Shown piece by piece: positions 26,954 to 35,846 of a stretch of 49,603 nt of DNA; the stretch's first letter is position 1; each line of letters opens with the position of its first letter. The notes under the pieces were generated by a model. That model saw nothing but the letters and a program-made list of their open reading frames with translations, had not been told where the DNA came from and made no database searches. Made by a program: the position numbers and the translations under genes. Source of the DNA: JBKBYG01 sp046313435 (GTDB lineage Bacteria; Pseudomonadota; Alphaproteobacteria; Rickettsiales; Arcanibacteraceae); NCBI GenBank assembly GCA_046313435.1, contig JBKBYG010000010.1:1-49603 (forward strand), given 5' to 3'.

Positions 26954-28198
26954 CTAAATAGTTTTTAATATATTATCTAATTCTTCAAATTTAATTATTT
27001 GTTCTTGCCTAGTATCTAAATCTCGAAGTTTGTAACTATTACTTGCAATCTCATCTTCGCCTAAAAATATAGCAAATTTAGAATTAATTTTATTTGCGAA
27101 TTTCATTTTTTTATTAACATCATTTCCATATGCAAGTTCTACCATATGATTATTTGTACGAAGCTTTTGAGATAATTTTAAAGCATTAGGTTGATATTTG
27201 CCTTCAATTGCGATAATTGTTGTAGGACGTTTTTCTTTATGTTTATAATTTATTAAAGCAGACAGTCTTTCAATTCCAGCTGCAAAACCAATTGCAGGAA
27301 CAGATTTCCCGCACATAATTTCAATTAATCCATCGTATCTTCCGCCTCCAAGAACCGTGCCTTGAGCTCCCAGTTTGTTAGTAGTAAATTCAAAAGCAGT
27401 ATGGCTATAATAATCTAAACCTCTAACTAAATATGGGTTAACTTTATATTTAATTTCTAAATTATCTAAATTTTCTTTTACATTTTCAAAATATTCCTTT
27501 GCATGATTACTATAAAATTCATTACATATAGGTGCATTTGCAATAATCTTTCTATCTCCCTCATCTTTTGAATCTAATATTCTTAAAGGGTTTTTATTTA
27601 AGCGTATTTTGCTATCTTCAGATAAATCCTGCGTATGATCCGTAAAATAGTTTTTTAAAGCATTCTGATACGCATTTCTGCTTTCCTTATCACCTAATGA
27701 ATTTAATTCTAATGTAATGTCTTCTGAAATTCCAAGACTATATAAAATGTGATTAGCAAGCGCTATTACTTCACTATCAGAACATGGTGAAGCATTGCCA
27801 ATATACTCAATGTTTAGTTGATGTAATTGTCTATATCTTCCTTTTTGAGGTCTTTCATACCGAAATAAGGGGCCATGGCTGAAAAATTTCAAAGGTAAGT
27901 TATGAAATAATCCATTAGAAATAACAGCTCTAGCTATTCCAGCAGTAAATTCTGGCCTTAAGGTAATAGACTCACCTCCTTTATCTGCAAATGTGTACAT
28001 TTCCTTTGATACTACATCTGAGGTATCGCCTAAACTTCTTTGAAATATTTCTGTAAATTCAAATATAGGAATATTCATAGCTTTATAACCATAGTTTCCG
28101 GCTATATATTGCGCTGTATTAACTATAAATTGATAAATAGCATAATCATCTGGTAGAAAATCTTTTGTGCCTCTAACTGGCTGTAATTTATTCATCAT
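26954..28198 (-). CDS. hisS: histidyl-tRNA synthetase
   Basis: Class II synthetase charging tRNA-His, 414 residues. Seen in order: the N-terminal LQPVRGTKDFLP, motif 1 region with FEFTEIFQRSLG, motif 2 (FRYERPQKGRYRQLHQLN), the histidine-specific loops LVRGLDYYSHTAFEF and GGGRYDGLIE, motif 3 (AIGFAAGIERL) and a C-terminal anticodon-binding domain. All key residues look intact. It ends in TAG, which matters here because two nearby genes are interrupted by the same codon. Confidence 0.97.
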   Translation of the reverse strand: MMNKLQPVRGTKDFLPDDYAIYQFIVNTAQYIAGNYGYKAMNIPIFEFTEIFQRSLGDTSDVVSKEMYTFADKGGESITLRPEFTAGIARAVISNGLFHNLPLKFFSHGPLFRYERPQKGRYRQLHQLNIEYIGNASPCSDSEVIALANHILYSLGISEDITLELNSLGDKESRNAYQNALKNYFTDHTQDLSEDSKIRLNKNPLRILDSKDEGDRKIIANAPICNEFYSNHAKEYFENVKENLDNLEIKYKVNPYLVRGLDYYSHTAFEFTTNKLGAQGTVLGGGRYDGLIEIMCGKSVPAIGFAAGIERLSALINYKHKEKRPTTIIAIEGKYQPNALKLSQKLRTNNHMVELAYGNDVNKKMKFANKINSKFAIFLGEDEIASNSYKLRDLDTRQEQIIKFEELDNILKTI

Positions 28199-28270
28199 AT
28201 ATTAATTTTTATATAAAAGGTTTTTCAAAAATAACATTTACAATGTTATCAAATCTAAATCAAGCATCCA

Positions 28271-28987
28271 TTAATGAGTATGAGTATGGTGATGAGAATA
28301 TAAAGCAAAATTATTAACCGTGTCTTTTCCGAATAATTCGATAAAAGCTGGATCACTGTTAACAAATTCAGGAGAACCTTGGCAACATATATGTTTATTT
28401 AAACATAAAACATAATCTGTAGTCTTGATAACCATATGTAGATCATGAGAAATCATCATTATGGTTATATTATATTTATTACGTATCTGTTGGAGAAGTT
28501 TATAAAATTCAATTTGAGAATTTATATCTAACCCTTGAATAGGCTCATCTAAAATTAATAAATTTGGTATATTACATAGAGATGCAACTAACATTACTTT
28601 TTGTAATTCACCTCCAGATATCTGAGAAATTTGCAAAGCTAGTAAATGCTTTATATTTATGATCTCAAGCAAATGTGAAATATTATTTTTATAACCTTTC
28701 CTCAATTCTAAAAAATTTTGTACTGTAAGAGGAAATGAAGAATCAAAAAAGAATTTCTGAGGCACGTAACCTATTTCTATATTTGGAGCTTTCCAAATTT
28801 TTCCAGTTGTAGGAGTTAAATACGAGATAATAATCTTAGCTAAAGTAGTTTTACCACTGCCATTTGGTCCAACTATAGTAATTAACTTTTCTCTTTCAAC
28901 TTCAAAACTTATATCATATAAAATATTTTTTTTTTGAAATGAAAAACTGATGTTTTCAGCTTTAAAAATAATGTTCTTGGAAAACAT
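28271..28987 (-). CDS. znuC: zinc ABC transporter ATP-binding protein
   Basis: ATPase subunit of a high-affinity zinc importer. The 238-residue product shows Walker A GPNGSGKTT, the Q-loop in IGYVPQKFFF, the signature ISGGELQKV and Walker B LLILDEPIQGLD. The C-terminus is His-rich (YSHHHTHTH), which suits a zinc-handling member and is the main reason to prefer ZnuC over manganese or general importers. The permease (znuB) and receptor (znuA) genes are not adjacent; split zinc-transport loci are usual in Rickettsiales as far as I know. Confidence 0.88.
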   Translation of the reverse strand: MFSKNIIFKAENISFSFQKKNILYDISFEVEREKLITIVGPNGSGKTTLAKIIISYLTPTTGKIWKAPNIEIGYVPQKFFFDSSFPLTVQNFLELRKGYKNNISHLLEIINIKHLLALQISQISGGELQKVMLVASLCNIPNLLILDEPIQGLDINSQIEFYKLLQQIRNKYNITIMMISHDLHMVIKTTDYVLCLNKHICCQGSPEFVNSDPAFIELFGKDTVNNFALYSHHHTHTH

Positions 28988-29091
28988 ATTCTATTGTAAA
29001 ATTAAAGATATAAATAAGATTTAGTTTAGGAGAAATTAAAATACTAGGAATGGTAATTTAAAAAAATAAGTTAGCTTAAATCTAAAATGAT

Positions 29092-29127
29092 CTACCAAGG
29101 ACAAACTATTTATAGTTTCCTTGGTAG
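29092..29127 (-). terminator. terminator of rplM-rpsI
   Basis: CTACCAAGG pairs perfectly with CCTTGGTAG. An inner helix AAACTA / TAGTTT extends it past a two-base bulge. It is followed on the minus strand by a T-rich stretch. Confidence 0.8.
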
Positions 29128-29138
29128 CATATAATATA

Positions 29139-29570
29139 TTAACGTTTAGAAAACTGGAATCTTTTTCTAGCTTTAGCTCTACCGTATTTTTTACGTTCCA
29201 CTGCTCTGCTATCACGCGTTAGAAAGCCAGCTGATCTTAGAGTTTTATGAAAATTTTGTGGATCGAAACAATCAAGTGCTCTACTAATTCCATGCCTTAC
29301 AGCCCCTGCTTGACCTGACAACCCACCGCCTTTGACTGTACAATATACATCAAACTGATTAATAGTTTTAGTAGAGTCAAAAGGCTGATTAATAATCATG
29401 CGTAGAACAGGTCTAGCAAAATACTCAGATATTTCCTTACCATTAACTATAAATTTTCCAGAGCCAGATTTAACCCAAACTCTTGCTACTGCATCTTTTC
29501 TTCTTCCTGTGCCATATGAGCGTCCTAGTTGATCTTTCTTTACTACATATTCTTTAGTAATGGTTGACAT
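29139..29570 (-). CDS. rpsI: 30S ribosomal protein uS9
   Basis: Small-subunit head protein whose C-terminal tail reaches the P-site tRNA. The 143-residue product contains GTGRRKDAVARVWV, the GGGLSGQAGAVRHGISRAL core and the terminal RKKYGRAKARKRFQFSKR, ending in the functionally important Lys-Arg. It is paired with rplM, two bases upstream, and closed by a strong terminator. Confidence 0.98.
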   Translation of the reverse strand: MSTITKEYVVKKDQLGRSYGTGRRKDAVARVWVKSGSGKFIVNGKEISEYFARPVLRMIINQPFDSTKTINQFDVYCTVKGGGLSGQAGAVRHGISRALDCFDPQNFHKTLRSAGFLTRDSRAVERKKYGRAKARKRFQFSKR

Positions 29571-29572
29571 AA

Positions 29573-30052
29573 TTAACTACCTTGTCTTTTGTTTTTAGGG
29601 TTCATTGATGCTACATCAAGAAATTGAGGTTGTTGAGCATTATGTTTATGCTCAGGACCTTTATATACATAAAGATGAGTCATTTGTTTTCTTCCTAAAG
29701 GCCCTCTGGTAATCATTCTTTGAACAGCTTTAACAATCAAACGCTCAGGAAAACGACCAGCAAGAACTTTGCCTGCAGTTGTTTCTTTGATTCCACCTGG
29801 ATGCCCAGTATGACGATAAATGAATTTACCATCTTTAGTATCAGATTTATTTCCAGTTAGCTTAACTTTTTCTGCATTAATCACTACTACATAATCGCCA
29901 CCATCCATATGAGGAGTAAAGGTCGCTTTATGCTTGCCTCTAAGTCTCATAGCAATGATACTAGCAAGCCTACCTAATACTAGCCCTTCCGCATCAATAT
30001 ATATCCAAGATTTATTTATTTCTGAAGCTTTTTCCGAATAAGTTCTCATCAC
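29573..30052 (-). CDS. rplM: 50S ribosomal protein uL13
   Basis: Early-assembly protein of the large subunit, 159 residues. Family marks are WIYIDAEGLVLGRLAS, the KHKATFTPHMDGGDYVVVIN segment, RHTGHPGG and MITRGPLGRKQM. It heads the rplM-rpsI pair, the usual bacterial arrangement. A second ATG is next to the first, so the exact initiating Met is ambiguous by one codon. Confidence 0.98.
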   Translation of the reverse strand: MMRTYSEKASEINKSWIYIDAEGLVLGRLASIIAMRLRGKHKATFTPHMDGGDYVVVINAEKVKLTGNKSDTKDGKFIYRHTGHPGGIKETTAGKVLAGRFPERLIVKAVQRMITRGPLGRKQMTHLYVYKGPEHKHNAQQPQFLDVASMNPKNKRQGS

Positions 30053-30300
30053 AATTTTTTAATTATAATTATTAATATAAGTCATAGATTGCACAAATTA
30101 CGATAATTTATAACATTTTGTCAATTATAATTTTATTAAAAATGCAAATAAATTTTTAAATGGGTAAATAATATTAGTTACAAATTATTAATAAAACGCT
30201 ATTAATCCTTAGCTATTTAACAAATTCATTGCAAACTTAATTAATTCCTGTTATTTTTTATTTAAATTTAATTTATAATATATACTAAATTTTTATTAAT

Positions 30301-30645
30301 ATGAAATACATTGAGGCTGAAATGGAAAATACATATTTTCAGTTAAACATTCAAAATTATTTGAGTAAGAACAGGCTTACAATTTCAAAGCTAGCTAAAC
30401 TGATTAAAGTAAATGAATACAATTTAAACCATTTAATTACAAGAAACATTATTAGTGTTTCTCACCCTATTATTATAGAAATATCAAAATTCTTTAATTG
30501 TAGCTTGTATGAATTGTTCAAAGAACCTGAATATGAAAAGAATTTTTGCGATGATGAAACAAAGTTAACTTATAATCTATCAAAAATTAATGTGGATCTT
30601 TTTTTTAAAGACGAAAAAGTAGCAGAAGCGTTTGTTGATATATAG
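30301..30645 (+). CDS. XRE-type helix-turn-helix regulator
   Basis: Small putative DNA-binding protein, up to 114 residues. The N-terminal half has the Cro/CI helix pattern: NYLSKNRLTISKLAKLIKV, NLNHLITRN, and the closing IIEISKFFNCSLYELF, where 'xxLa.ll.v....l..l' spacing is clear. The C-terminal 45 residues are acidic and not recognised. The first ATG (30301) has no ribosome binding site, while the ATG at 30322 has GAGG five bases upstream, so the protein may begin there. A TATAAT-like box lies at about 30271. It is a single-gene unit convergent with the BON lipoprotein gene. Confidence 0.78.
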   Translation: MKYIEAEMENTYFQLNIQNYLSKNRLTISKLAKLIKVNEYNLNHLITRNIISVSHPIIIEISKFFNCSLYELFKEPEYEKNFCDDETKLTYNLSKINVDLFFKDEKVAEAFVDI

Positions 30646-30649
30646 AAAA

Positions 30650-30694
30650 ATAGATTGCCTTAAAAATCACTAACAGTTTTTTAAGACAATCTAT
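30650..30694. terminator. bidirectional terminator
   Basis: Eight plus eight base pairs with one mismatch (ATAGATTG-c-CTTAAAAA against TTTTTAAG-a-CAATCTAT). It has A/T runs on both sides and sits exactly between two convergent genes. Confidence 0.88.
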
Positions 30695-30706
30695 CTATTT
30701 TACTAA

Positions 30707-31060
30707 TTAATGAGCTATTTTCAAATGATTAATTATTCTTATAACACCTTTAGTGTTTTTAGTCAAAGTAAGCGCTCTTTTCACCACTTCGTGATTAGGA
30801 ACCGATCCTTTTAACGTTACTACACCTTTTTCAGTATTAATATGTATATCAAGTGCATGTATTAAGTGATCTTTTATAAATTTTGCTTTAATTTCAGTGG
30901 TAATCGTAGCATCATCAACTATTGTTCCGACTGTGCGTTCATCTTTAGCTACATAAGTTGCCCCTGCTGCTGCACCACCAACTAATAACGGCCCACATGC
31001 AGTTAGATAAGTAGCTGAGGATAAAAGTAATATAGCTACTGAAAGTTTTTTAATCTTCAT
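30707..31060 (-). CDS. BON-domain lipoprotein
   Basis: 117-residue exported lipoprotein of the OsmY/BON type. The signal peptide ends at a lipobox with Cys22 (ATYLTAC-GP). A glycine/alanine-rich stretch (LLVGGAAAGATYVA) follows, then one BON domain (TIVDDATITTEIKAKFI, LDIHINTEKGVVTLKGSV, and the helix before GVIRIINHL). BON domains bind phospholipid or surface partners, so a role at the periplasmic face of the outer membrane is likely. AGGAGA lies a few bases before the ATG. It is a single gene with its own upstream region. Confidence 0.92.
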   Translation of the reverse strand: MKIKKLSVAILLLSSATYLTACGPLLVGGAAAGATYVAKDERTVGTIVDDATITTEIKAKFIKDHLIHALDIHINTEKGVVTLKGSVPNHEVVKRALTLTKNTKGVIRIINHLKIAH

Positions 31061-31297
31061 TTTATTCTCCTAAAAAATTAATAAAAATGCCTATTCTAAT
31101 AAAACTTAAATTATTCTATTATATTAATAGATACAAATAATGATTAAAGGCCTGCAAAAATAAAATAATAATATAGTGCAAAAAAAATAAAAATTTAATA
31201 AAGGTTTTTTCTTTAAATATTACTAATTTAAATATTAATTGTGAAATACTAAAAAAGATATTAGAGATAAAAGATAATAAATTAAGAAGAGTATATT

Positions 31298-32848
31298 ATG
31301 GACAATCCTTATCAAAATAATAATTTTAGAACTTATATCTACCAAAGGTCATTTGTAGGCGTAATATTTTTAACTCTAATAATATATATTGTTCATAGCT
31401 ATGCTCATGAATTTAACATTGAAATTTCTAATAACGCAGTTGCTATTATCTATTTATTTCCCGTTTTAATACATTCTGTGAGATATTCGCTATTTTATAG
31501 CTTGATTACAAGTAGTCTATGTATAATATTTTTTACCTTTTTAACTTTAGTTTTTCATAATCTGTCATTTTTAAATTTTGCTAATTTTGTTATTTTACAG
31601 TTATCTGTGATAGCAACTATCAAGATAGCAAAAAATTATTATCTTGAAGTTGAGTTATGTTTAAACGAAAACAAAATACATTTAGATGCAATTACTACTG
31701 TCAGCTATATAAAGGTAGATACTGACAATATTAATGCTTTAATACATTCTATAGAAAATGAGTATAGGCGAATATTAGATTCAGAAATTACCTTACTAAT
31801 ACCCTATACAAATGAAGGAACAAACTTTGAACAATTGATAAAAGATAAATTAACAGAACCAAATTTTGTCCTTGAAGACCATGTTAATTCAATTAAATGT
31901 TGGAAAAAAAAGAAGACTGTTTGGTCTGGAAAATTACTGTCTTTGAAGAAGAAATGGCAATGGTTTATAATTAAAGACAAAAACAAAACTATTGGTGCTA
32001 TTGGAATTAAAATTTCATTATTTGAATTATTCATTAATCCTAAAGAAAAAAAGTTAATATTTGCTTTAAATAAACAAACTGGTGAAGTTATAAACAGGAG
32101 CTTGATATATCAGAAAGATAGTCAAGCTCAAGAAGCAAATTATAAATTGAGCATGGCTATACTTTCTTCAATTTCACATGATTTAAAAACTCCACTTACT
32201 GCCATAATTGGCTCGCTATCAGCAATTAGATATTTAGGGGAAAAAATAGATGCAGAAACAAGAAATTCATTGCTACTTGAAGCTGAAGAAGAAGCTGTAC
32301 AATTAAACAGATTCATAAGTAATTTACTCAATATGATTAAATTACAATCAGGAGAAGTGCAGTTAAATTTGGAATGGTGTAATCCTATTGATATTGTTAG
32401 AAATGTACTTAAACGTCTGCAATTTAAAAAAAACGAACAGATTAAATATATTCCAGAAAGTACTGTAAGTTTATTTAAAGTTGATTCAGTATTGATAGAG
32501 CAAGTATTACAGAATATGATTGAAAATGCACTTAAAGCTGCACCATCAAGCTCTGATATAATAATAAGATCTTACATTAACGAAAATAAAGAAGGTTGTT
32601 TTACAGTTGAAGATTACGGACCTGGTATACCTGTAAGCATGCGAACCCAAGTATTTACAAAGTTTTTTTCAGTTCAACATTTCGAAAGTCAAACACCAGG
32701 AAGTGGATGAGGGCTTGCAATTTGCAACACTATTGTCGAAGCTCATAAAGGCAGAGTAACTATTGATGATAATAAAGCTTCTACTGATATTGATCATCCT
32801 GGGACTATTTTCACCATTTTTCTTCCAGAAGTTAAAATTCCACACTAA
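31298..32848 (+). pseudogene. KdpD-like sensor histidine kinase, TGA-interrupted
   Basis: The frame runs from the ATG at 31298 to a TAA at 32846-32848 (516 codons) and is broken once, by TGA at 32708-32710 (codon 471). Residues before it end FESQTPGSG and those after begin GLAICNTIVEAHKG. This is the ATP-lid G2 box, normally GSGLGLAI, so a Leu TTA has become TGA. The N-terminus has four hydrophobic segments of the DUF4118 type and lacks KdpD's usual cytoplasmic sensor. A GAF-like region, the H-box SHDLKTPLTAIIG (His294), the N-box MIENALKAA and the G1 box EDYGPGIP follow. The truncated form would lose the last part of the ATP-binding domain and should be inactive. A response-regulator gene follows. 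Confidence 0.87.
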
Positions 32849-32933
32849 AATGAGTATTATTAAAACAGTGATTGAATTAAAATTAATAGTATTATAAAAG
32901 TAATATTGAATCATATTAGTTAAGTAGGTAAAT

Positions 32934-33650
32934 ATGCATAGTCTTAAATCTTTAATTTTAATAGCAGATGACGAACCTCAAATTCGAAAAATGCTAAGAA
33001 TCACATTAGAGGCAGCTGGGTATAAAACAGAGGAAGCTAAATCTGGAAAGGAAGCAATTAGACTTATAGCATCAATTAGACCAGACTTAGTACTACTAGA
33101 TTTGGGCTTGCCAGATATTGATGGTACTGAAGTGATACGTCAAACTCGCGAATGGTCAAATGTTCCTATTATAATCATTTCAGCACATAGCGAAGAAGAA
33201 AGAATGATTAAAGCATTTAATATGGGAAGTGACGATTATGTAATAAAACCTTTTAGCGTTGAACTGCTCCTTGCGCGTATTCAATCTACCTTACGTCGTG
33301 CAATTGTGGAAGAAGTAAATGATACAAGCTTAACCCTCGGCGATATTGAAATAGATTTGCTACGTCACGAAATTAAAGTCAAGGGTGAAGTAGTGCAATT
33401 TTCGCCTAAAGAATATAACTTACTTGCCTATTTAATAAGTAATCGTGGAAAAATGCTTACCCATACTCAAATACTTAATAAAATTTGGGGACCTTCCCAT
33501 ACTTATGACACTCAGTATTTAAGGGTTTACATAGGTCAGTTACGCAAAAAAATTGACCTTGATTCAGATAAAACAAGTTACATCGTGACTGAAGCTGGAA
33601 TTGGATATAGAGCTGAAATTGCACAAACGAAAGAAGAAGCTAGTTTATAA
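32934..33650 (+). CDS. OmpR-family response regulator, KdpE-like
   Basis: 238-residue two-domain regulator. The receiver has acidic residues Asp12-Asp13, phosphoacceptor Asp56 (LVLLDLGLPDIDG), a conserved Ser in IIISAHSEEE and Lys105 (YVIKPF). The C-terminal winged helix (QFSPKEYNLLAYLISNRGKML, TQYLRVYIGQLRKKI) resembles KdpE. It follows the broken kinase by 85 bases on the same strand and is itself complete. No potassium transport genes (kdpFABC) are in the window, so its target is unknown. It must be phosphorylated by another kinase, act without phosphorylation, or be on the way to loss. Confidence 0.93.
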   Translation: MHSLKSLILIADDEPQIRKMLRITLEAAGYKTEEAKSGKEAIRLIASIRPDLVLLDLGLPDIDGTEVIRQTREWSNVPIIIISAHSEEERMIKAFNMGSDDYVIKPFSVELLLARIQSTLRRAIVEEVNDTSLTLGDIEIDLLRHEIKVKGEVVQFSPKEYNLLAYLISNRGKMLTHTQILNKIWGPSHTYDTQYLRVYIGQLRKKIDLDSDKTSYIVTEAGIGYRAEIAQTKEEASL

Positions 33651-34070
33651 AATGGAAATAAGCAAAATTATAATTTTTATTTGCATATAATTTTTTGAAT
33701 TTGTATAATTAACTTATCGTGTTTTTTAACTGACTTATAAATTTGATTATCTTGGAACTGCATTTCTAAACAATGTTTTATTATTGCTCTTAAAAGAATA
33801 TCCTTTGTAATAAGTAAATTTTATGGTTATTTCAAATCTACTTTCAAGCAGCAAGCTTAAATGTTCATTCTGATAATTTATCCAAATTACAACTTCTTCT
33901 TATGGTTTTAAATAAATGTAAGCACAACTTTTACATTAATAAATTTTCTTTTTATCAAATTTTGATATTTAGTTATTGACTTGATTATAGTTATTTGTAC
34001 AATGTGTTAAGAATTAAATGTTGTAAATAGCATTTATTTACATTAAAATAAATATTTATAAAAGGAAGCA
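33651..34070. other. intergenic, AT-rich
   Basis: There is no supported gene. On the minus strand a frame of about 47 codons (ending near 33679) contains residues such as LLRAIIKHCLEMQFQDNQ, but its only ATG is internal and no ribosome binding site is seen. It may be a relic or chance. Confidence 0.5.
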
Positions 34071-34715
34071 ATGGAAGTAAATATTTCTATGAATGATTGG
34101 GAAAGAGCAGAACAGATAAGGCATATTGCTACTGGAATAGTCGAACATATTACTCATAATCAAAATGTAGAGGCAGTTCAAAATTTAGTCAATTTTGCAG
34201 GCTTAATTTATTCTAAGGATATGTCAGAATACGCAAAAACTAAGGACACTAAAGACATTAATTCTGAGATAAAATCAGTGGAATTTAGTCTTAAGGCCGA
34301 TATAAGGTTAATTGAAACAAATCTAACCGTCAAGATCGATACAGTTGAGTCAAATCTTAATTCTAAAATCGATAAAGTAGAATCAAGCCTGAATGTTAAA
34401 ATTGATAAAGTAGAATCAGGTCTTAATTCTAGAATTGATACAGTTGAGTCAAATCTTAATGCTAAAATCGATACAGTTGAGTCAAATCTTAATGCTAAAA
34501 TCGATAAGGTGGAATTAAATCTTAATACTAGAATCGATAAAGTCGAATCAAACCTTAAATCCGATATAAGATTAGTTGAAACAAATTTAAGATTAGGTTT
34601 TGAAACTAAAATATTGGAATCGCAAAATACTCTAATTAAATGGTTTATAAGTTTATTCTTAACGCAGTTTACAGGAATGGTGTTTCTATTTTTGAAACTT
34701 TCAGGAAAATTTTAG
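34071..34715 (+). CDS. coiled-coil membrane protein with hendecad repeats (Bdr/DUF1640-like)
   Basis: 214-residue protein. The N-terminal 60 residues are a non-repetitive helix; then about ten 11-residue units of the form IDKVESNLNxK (residues about 70-185) predict a long right-handed coiled coil. A C-terminal membrane helix (LIKWFISLFLTQFTGMVFLF) anchors it. The layout matches the Borrelia Bdr proteins and the DUF1640 group related to mitochondrial MCUR1/CCDC90, judged by pattern and not by search. Such proteins oligomerise at membranes, and the repeat number often varies. AAGGAAG lies just before the ATG. It stands alone between the response regulator and ssb. Confidence 0.82.
   Translation: MEVNISMNDWERAEQIRHIATGIVEHITHNQNVEAVQNLVNFAGLIYSKDMSEYAKTKDTKDINSEIKSVEFSLKADIRLIETNLTVKIDTVESNLNSKIDKVESSLNVKIDKVESGLNSRIDTVESNLNAKIDTVESNLNAKIDKVELNLNTRIDKVESNLKSDIRLVETNLRLGFETKILESQNTLIKWFISLFLTQFTGMVFLFLKLSGKF
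34338..34568 (+). repeat. seven 33-bp tandem repeats
   Basis: Units begin with GATAMAGT and keep the reading frame. Units 4 (34437-34469) and 5 (34470-34502) are identical; the others differ at several bases. This suggests repeat number can change by slippage or recombination. Confidence 0.93.
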
Positions 34716-35142
34716 AATTTATTAAATTCATATATGTTAAATTTTGCAGTCTATGAATTTCAGTACGAGAAAGAGCTTTTGCCACTACTACCTCAACCAA
34801 AGCAACTATTGCATATTTAAAATATTTTTTTAAATATTGTTGCTTAGTCGAGTTGAACAACATCCTGCAATCATGCTGGCAATTCACCATTATAAATAAC
34901 TTTTTCAAAGTTATTTGGAAGCATAGAAACAGCTTTATATTCTGTTAGGCAATTATTAGGACAATTTCCCTTTCTAAGGCTAAGACGTGATTTTACTATT
35001 GCTAAAGCAAAAGCACTTATATTGCTTTATTAATGATGTGCGACTCAAGAGAAAACGCAATTCTAACGAATTTATTGTAGATTGATTATTTATAGAATTC
35101 TTCTTCTAATATTTCGACAAACTACGTATTTATTCAATAGAT
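34716..35142. other. intergenic, possible gene relic
   Basis: No intact gene is supported. On the minus strand two open pieces lie near each other in different frames: about 52 codons from 35026 to a TGA at 34871, and a stretch including AIVALVEVVVAKALS at about 34760-34860. Neither has a good start, and together they could be remains of one gene. No insertion-sequence ends are visible. Confidence 0.35.
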
Positions 35143-35607
35143 TTAAAAAGGAATTTCATCATCTATATCTCCCTCAGCAAATGACTGAGTTGAGCTACTA
35201 GATTTATTATTTTGATAATATTCATCATCAGAATGAGTATCACCTTGAGAATGGTTTCGTGAATCAAGCATTGTTAATGCACAATTATATCCTTGGAGTA
35301 CAATTTCTGTACTATAGCGATCATTCCCAGTTGTATCTGTCCATTTACGGGTTTGCAAACTACCTTCTACATATAGTTTTGAACCTTTTTTAACATAATT
35401 CTTTACTACATTAACAAGACCTTCTGAAAATATAACAATTTTATGCCATTCTGTTTTTTCACGTCTTTCGCCAGTACTCTTATCTTTCCAAGATTCCGAG
35501 GTTGCAAGTACAATGTTCGCTAATTCTTTACCATCCTGAGTAGTTCGAACTTCTGGGTCTTTGCCTACATTTCCAACTAAAATTACTTTATTTATACTTC
35601 CAACCAT
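35143..35607 (-). CDS. ssb: single-stranded DNA-binding protein
   Basis: Binds single-stranded DNA in replication and repair. The 154-residue product begins with the OB-fold pattern SINKVILVGNVGKDPEVR and continues with ANIVLATSE, EKTEWHKIVIF, VKKGSKLYVEGSLQTRKW and TEIVLQGY. It then has a short flexible linker and the acidic partner-binding tip DIDDEIPF. It is divergent from uvrA with about 240 bases between; I see no LexA-type operator there. Confidence 0.97.
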   Translation of the reverse strand: MVGSINKVILVGNVGKDPEVRTTQDGKELANIVLATSESWKDKSTGERREKTEWHKIVIFSEGLVNVVKNYVKKGSKLYVEGSLQTRKWTDTTGNDRYSTEIVLQGYNCALTMLDSRNHSQGDTHSDDEYYQNNKSSSSTQSFAEGDIDDEIPF

Positions 35608-35846
35608 AAATTTTTCCTCTTTGCGATTCTGAAAATAGTTATTATAACTTTGATAACTAACTATATTTATAAACTAATTATATTGACTATTTCAAGTGTT
35701 TAATATAATTTACATTCATTATTTATCTCTCTTGTGGTCAACAAATATTATATCACTTAAAAAATAATAATCTAAAAAAATATATTAGTTTAATTTTTTA
35801 AATTATTACGAATATAAATTTAACTCTTACTCTAGATTAAAACAAA

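Noticed and set aside
31298..32848. TGA read as tryptophan (alternative genetic code)
   Set aside because: TGA is the natural stop of thiE, thiL and the partial dehydrogenase gene, two of them in ATGA overlaps, and the G2 box normally has Leu here. Tryptophans elsewhere use TGG.
34338..34568. CRISPR array
   Set aside because: The 33-bp repeats are contiguous, have no spacers and encode an in-frame coiled coil.
34669..34908. 79-residue minus-strand frame as a gene
   Set aside because: It overlaps the end of the coiled-coil gene, has no ribosome binding site and no recognisable domain; at most a relic.
35608..35846. LexA-type SOS operator between ssb and uvrA
   Set aside because: No GTTC-N7-GTTC or similar repeat could be found in the gap.
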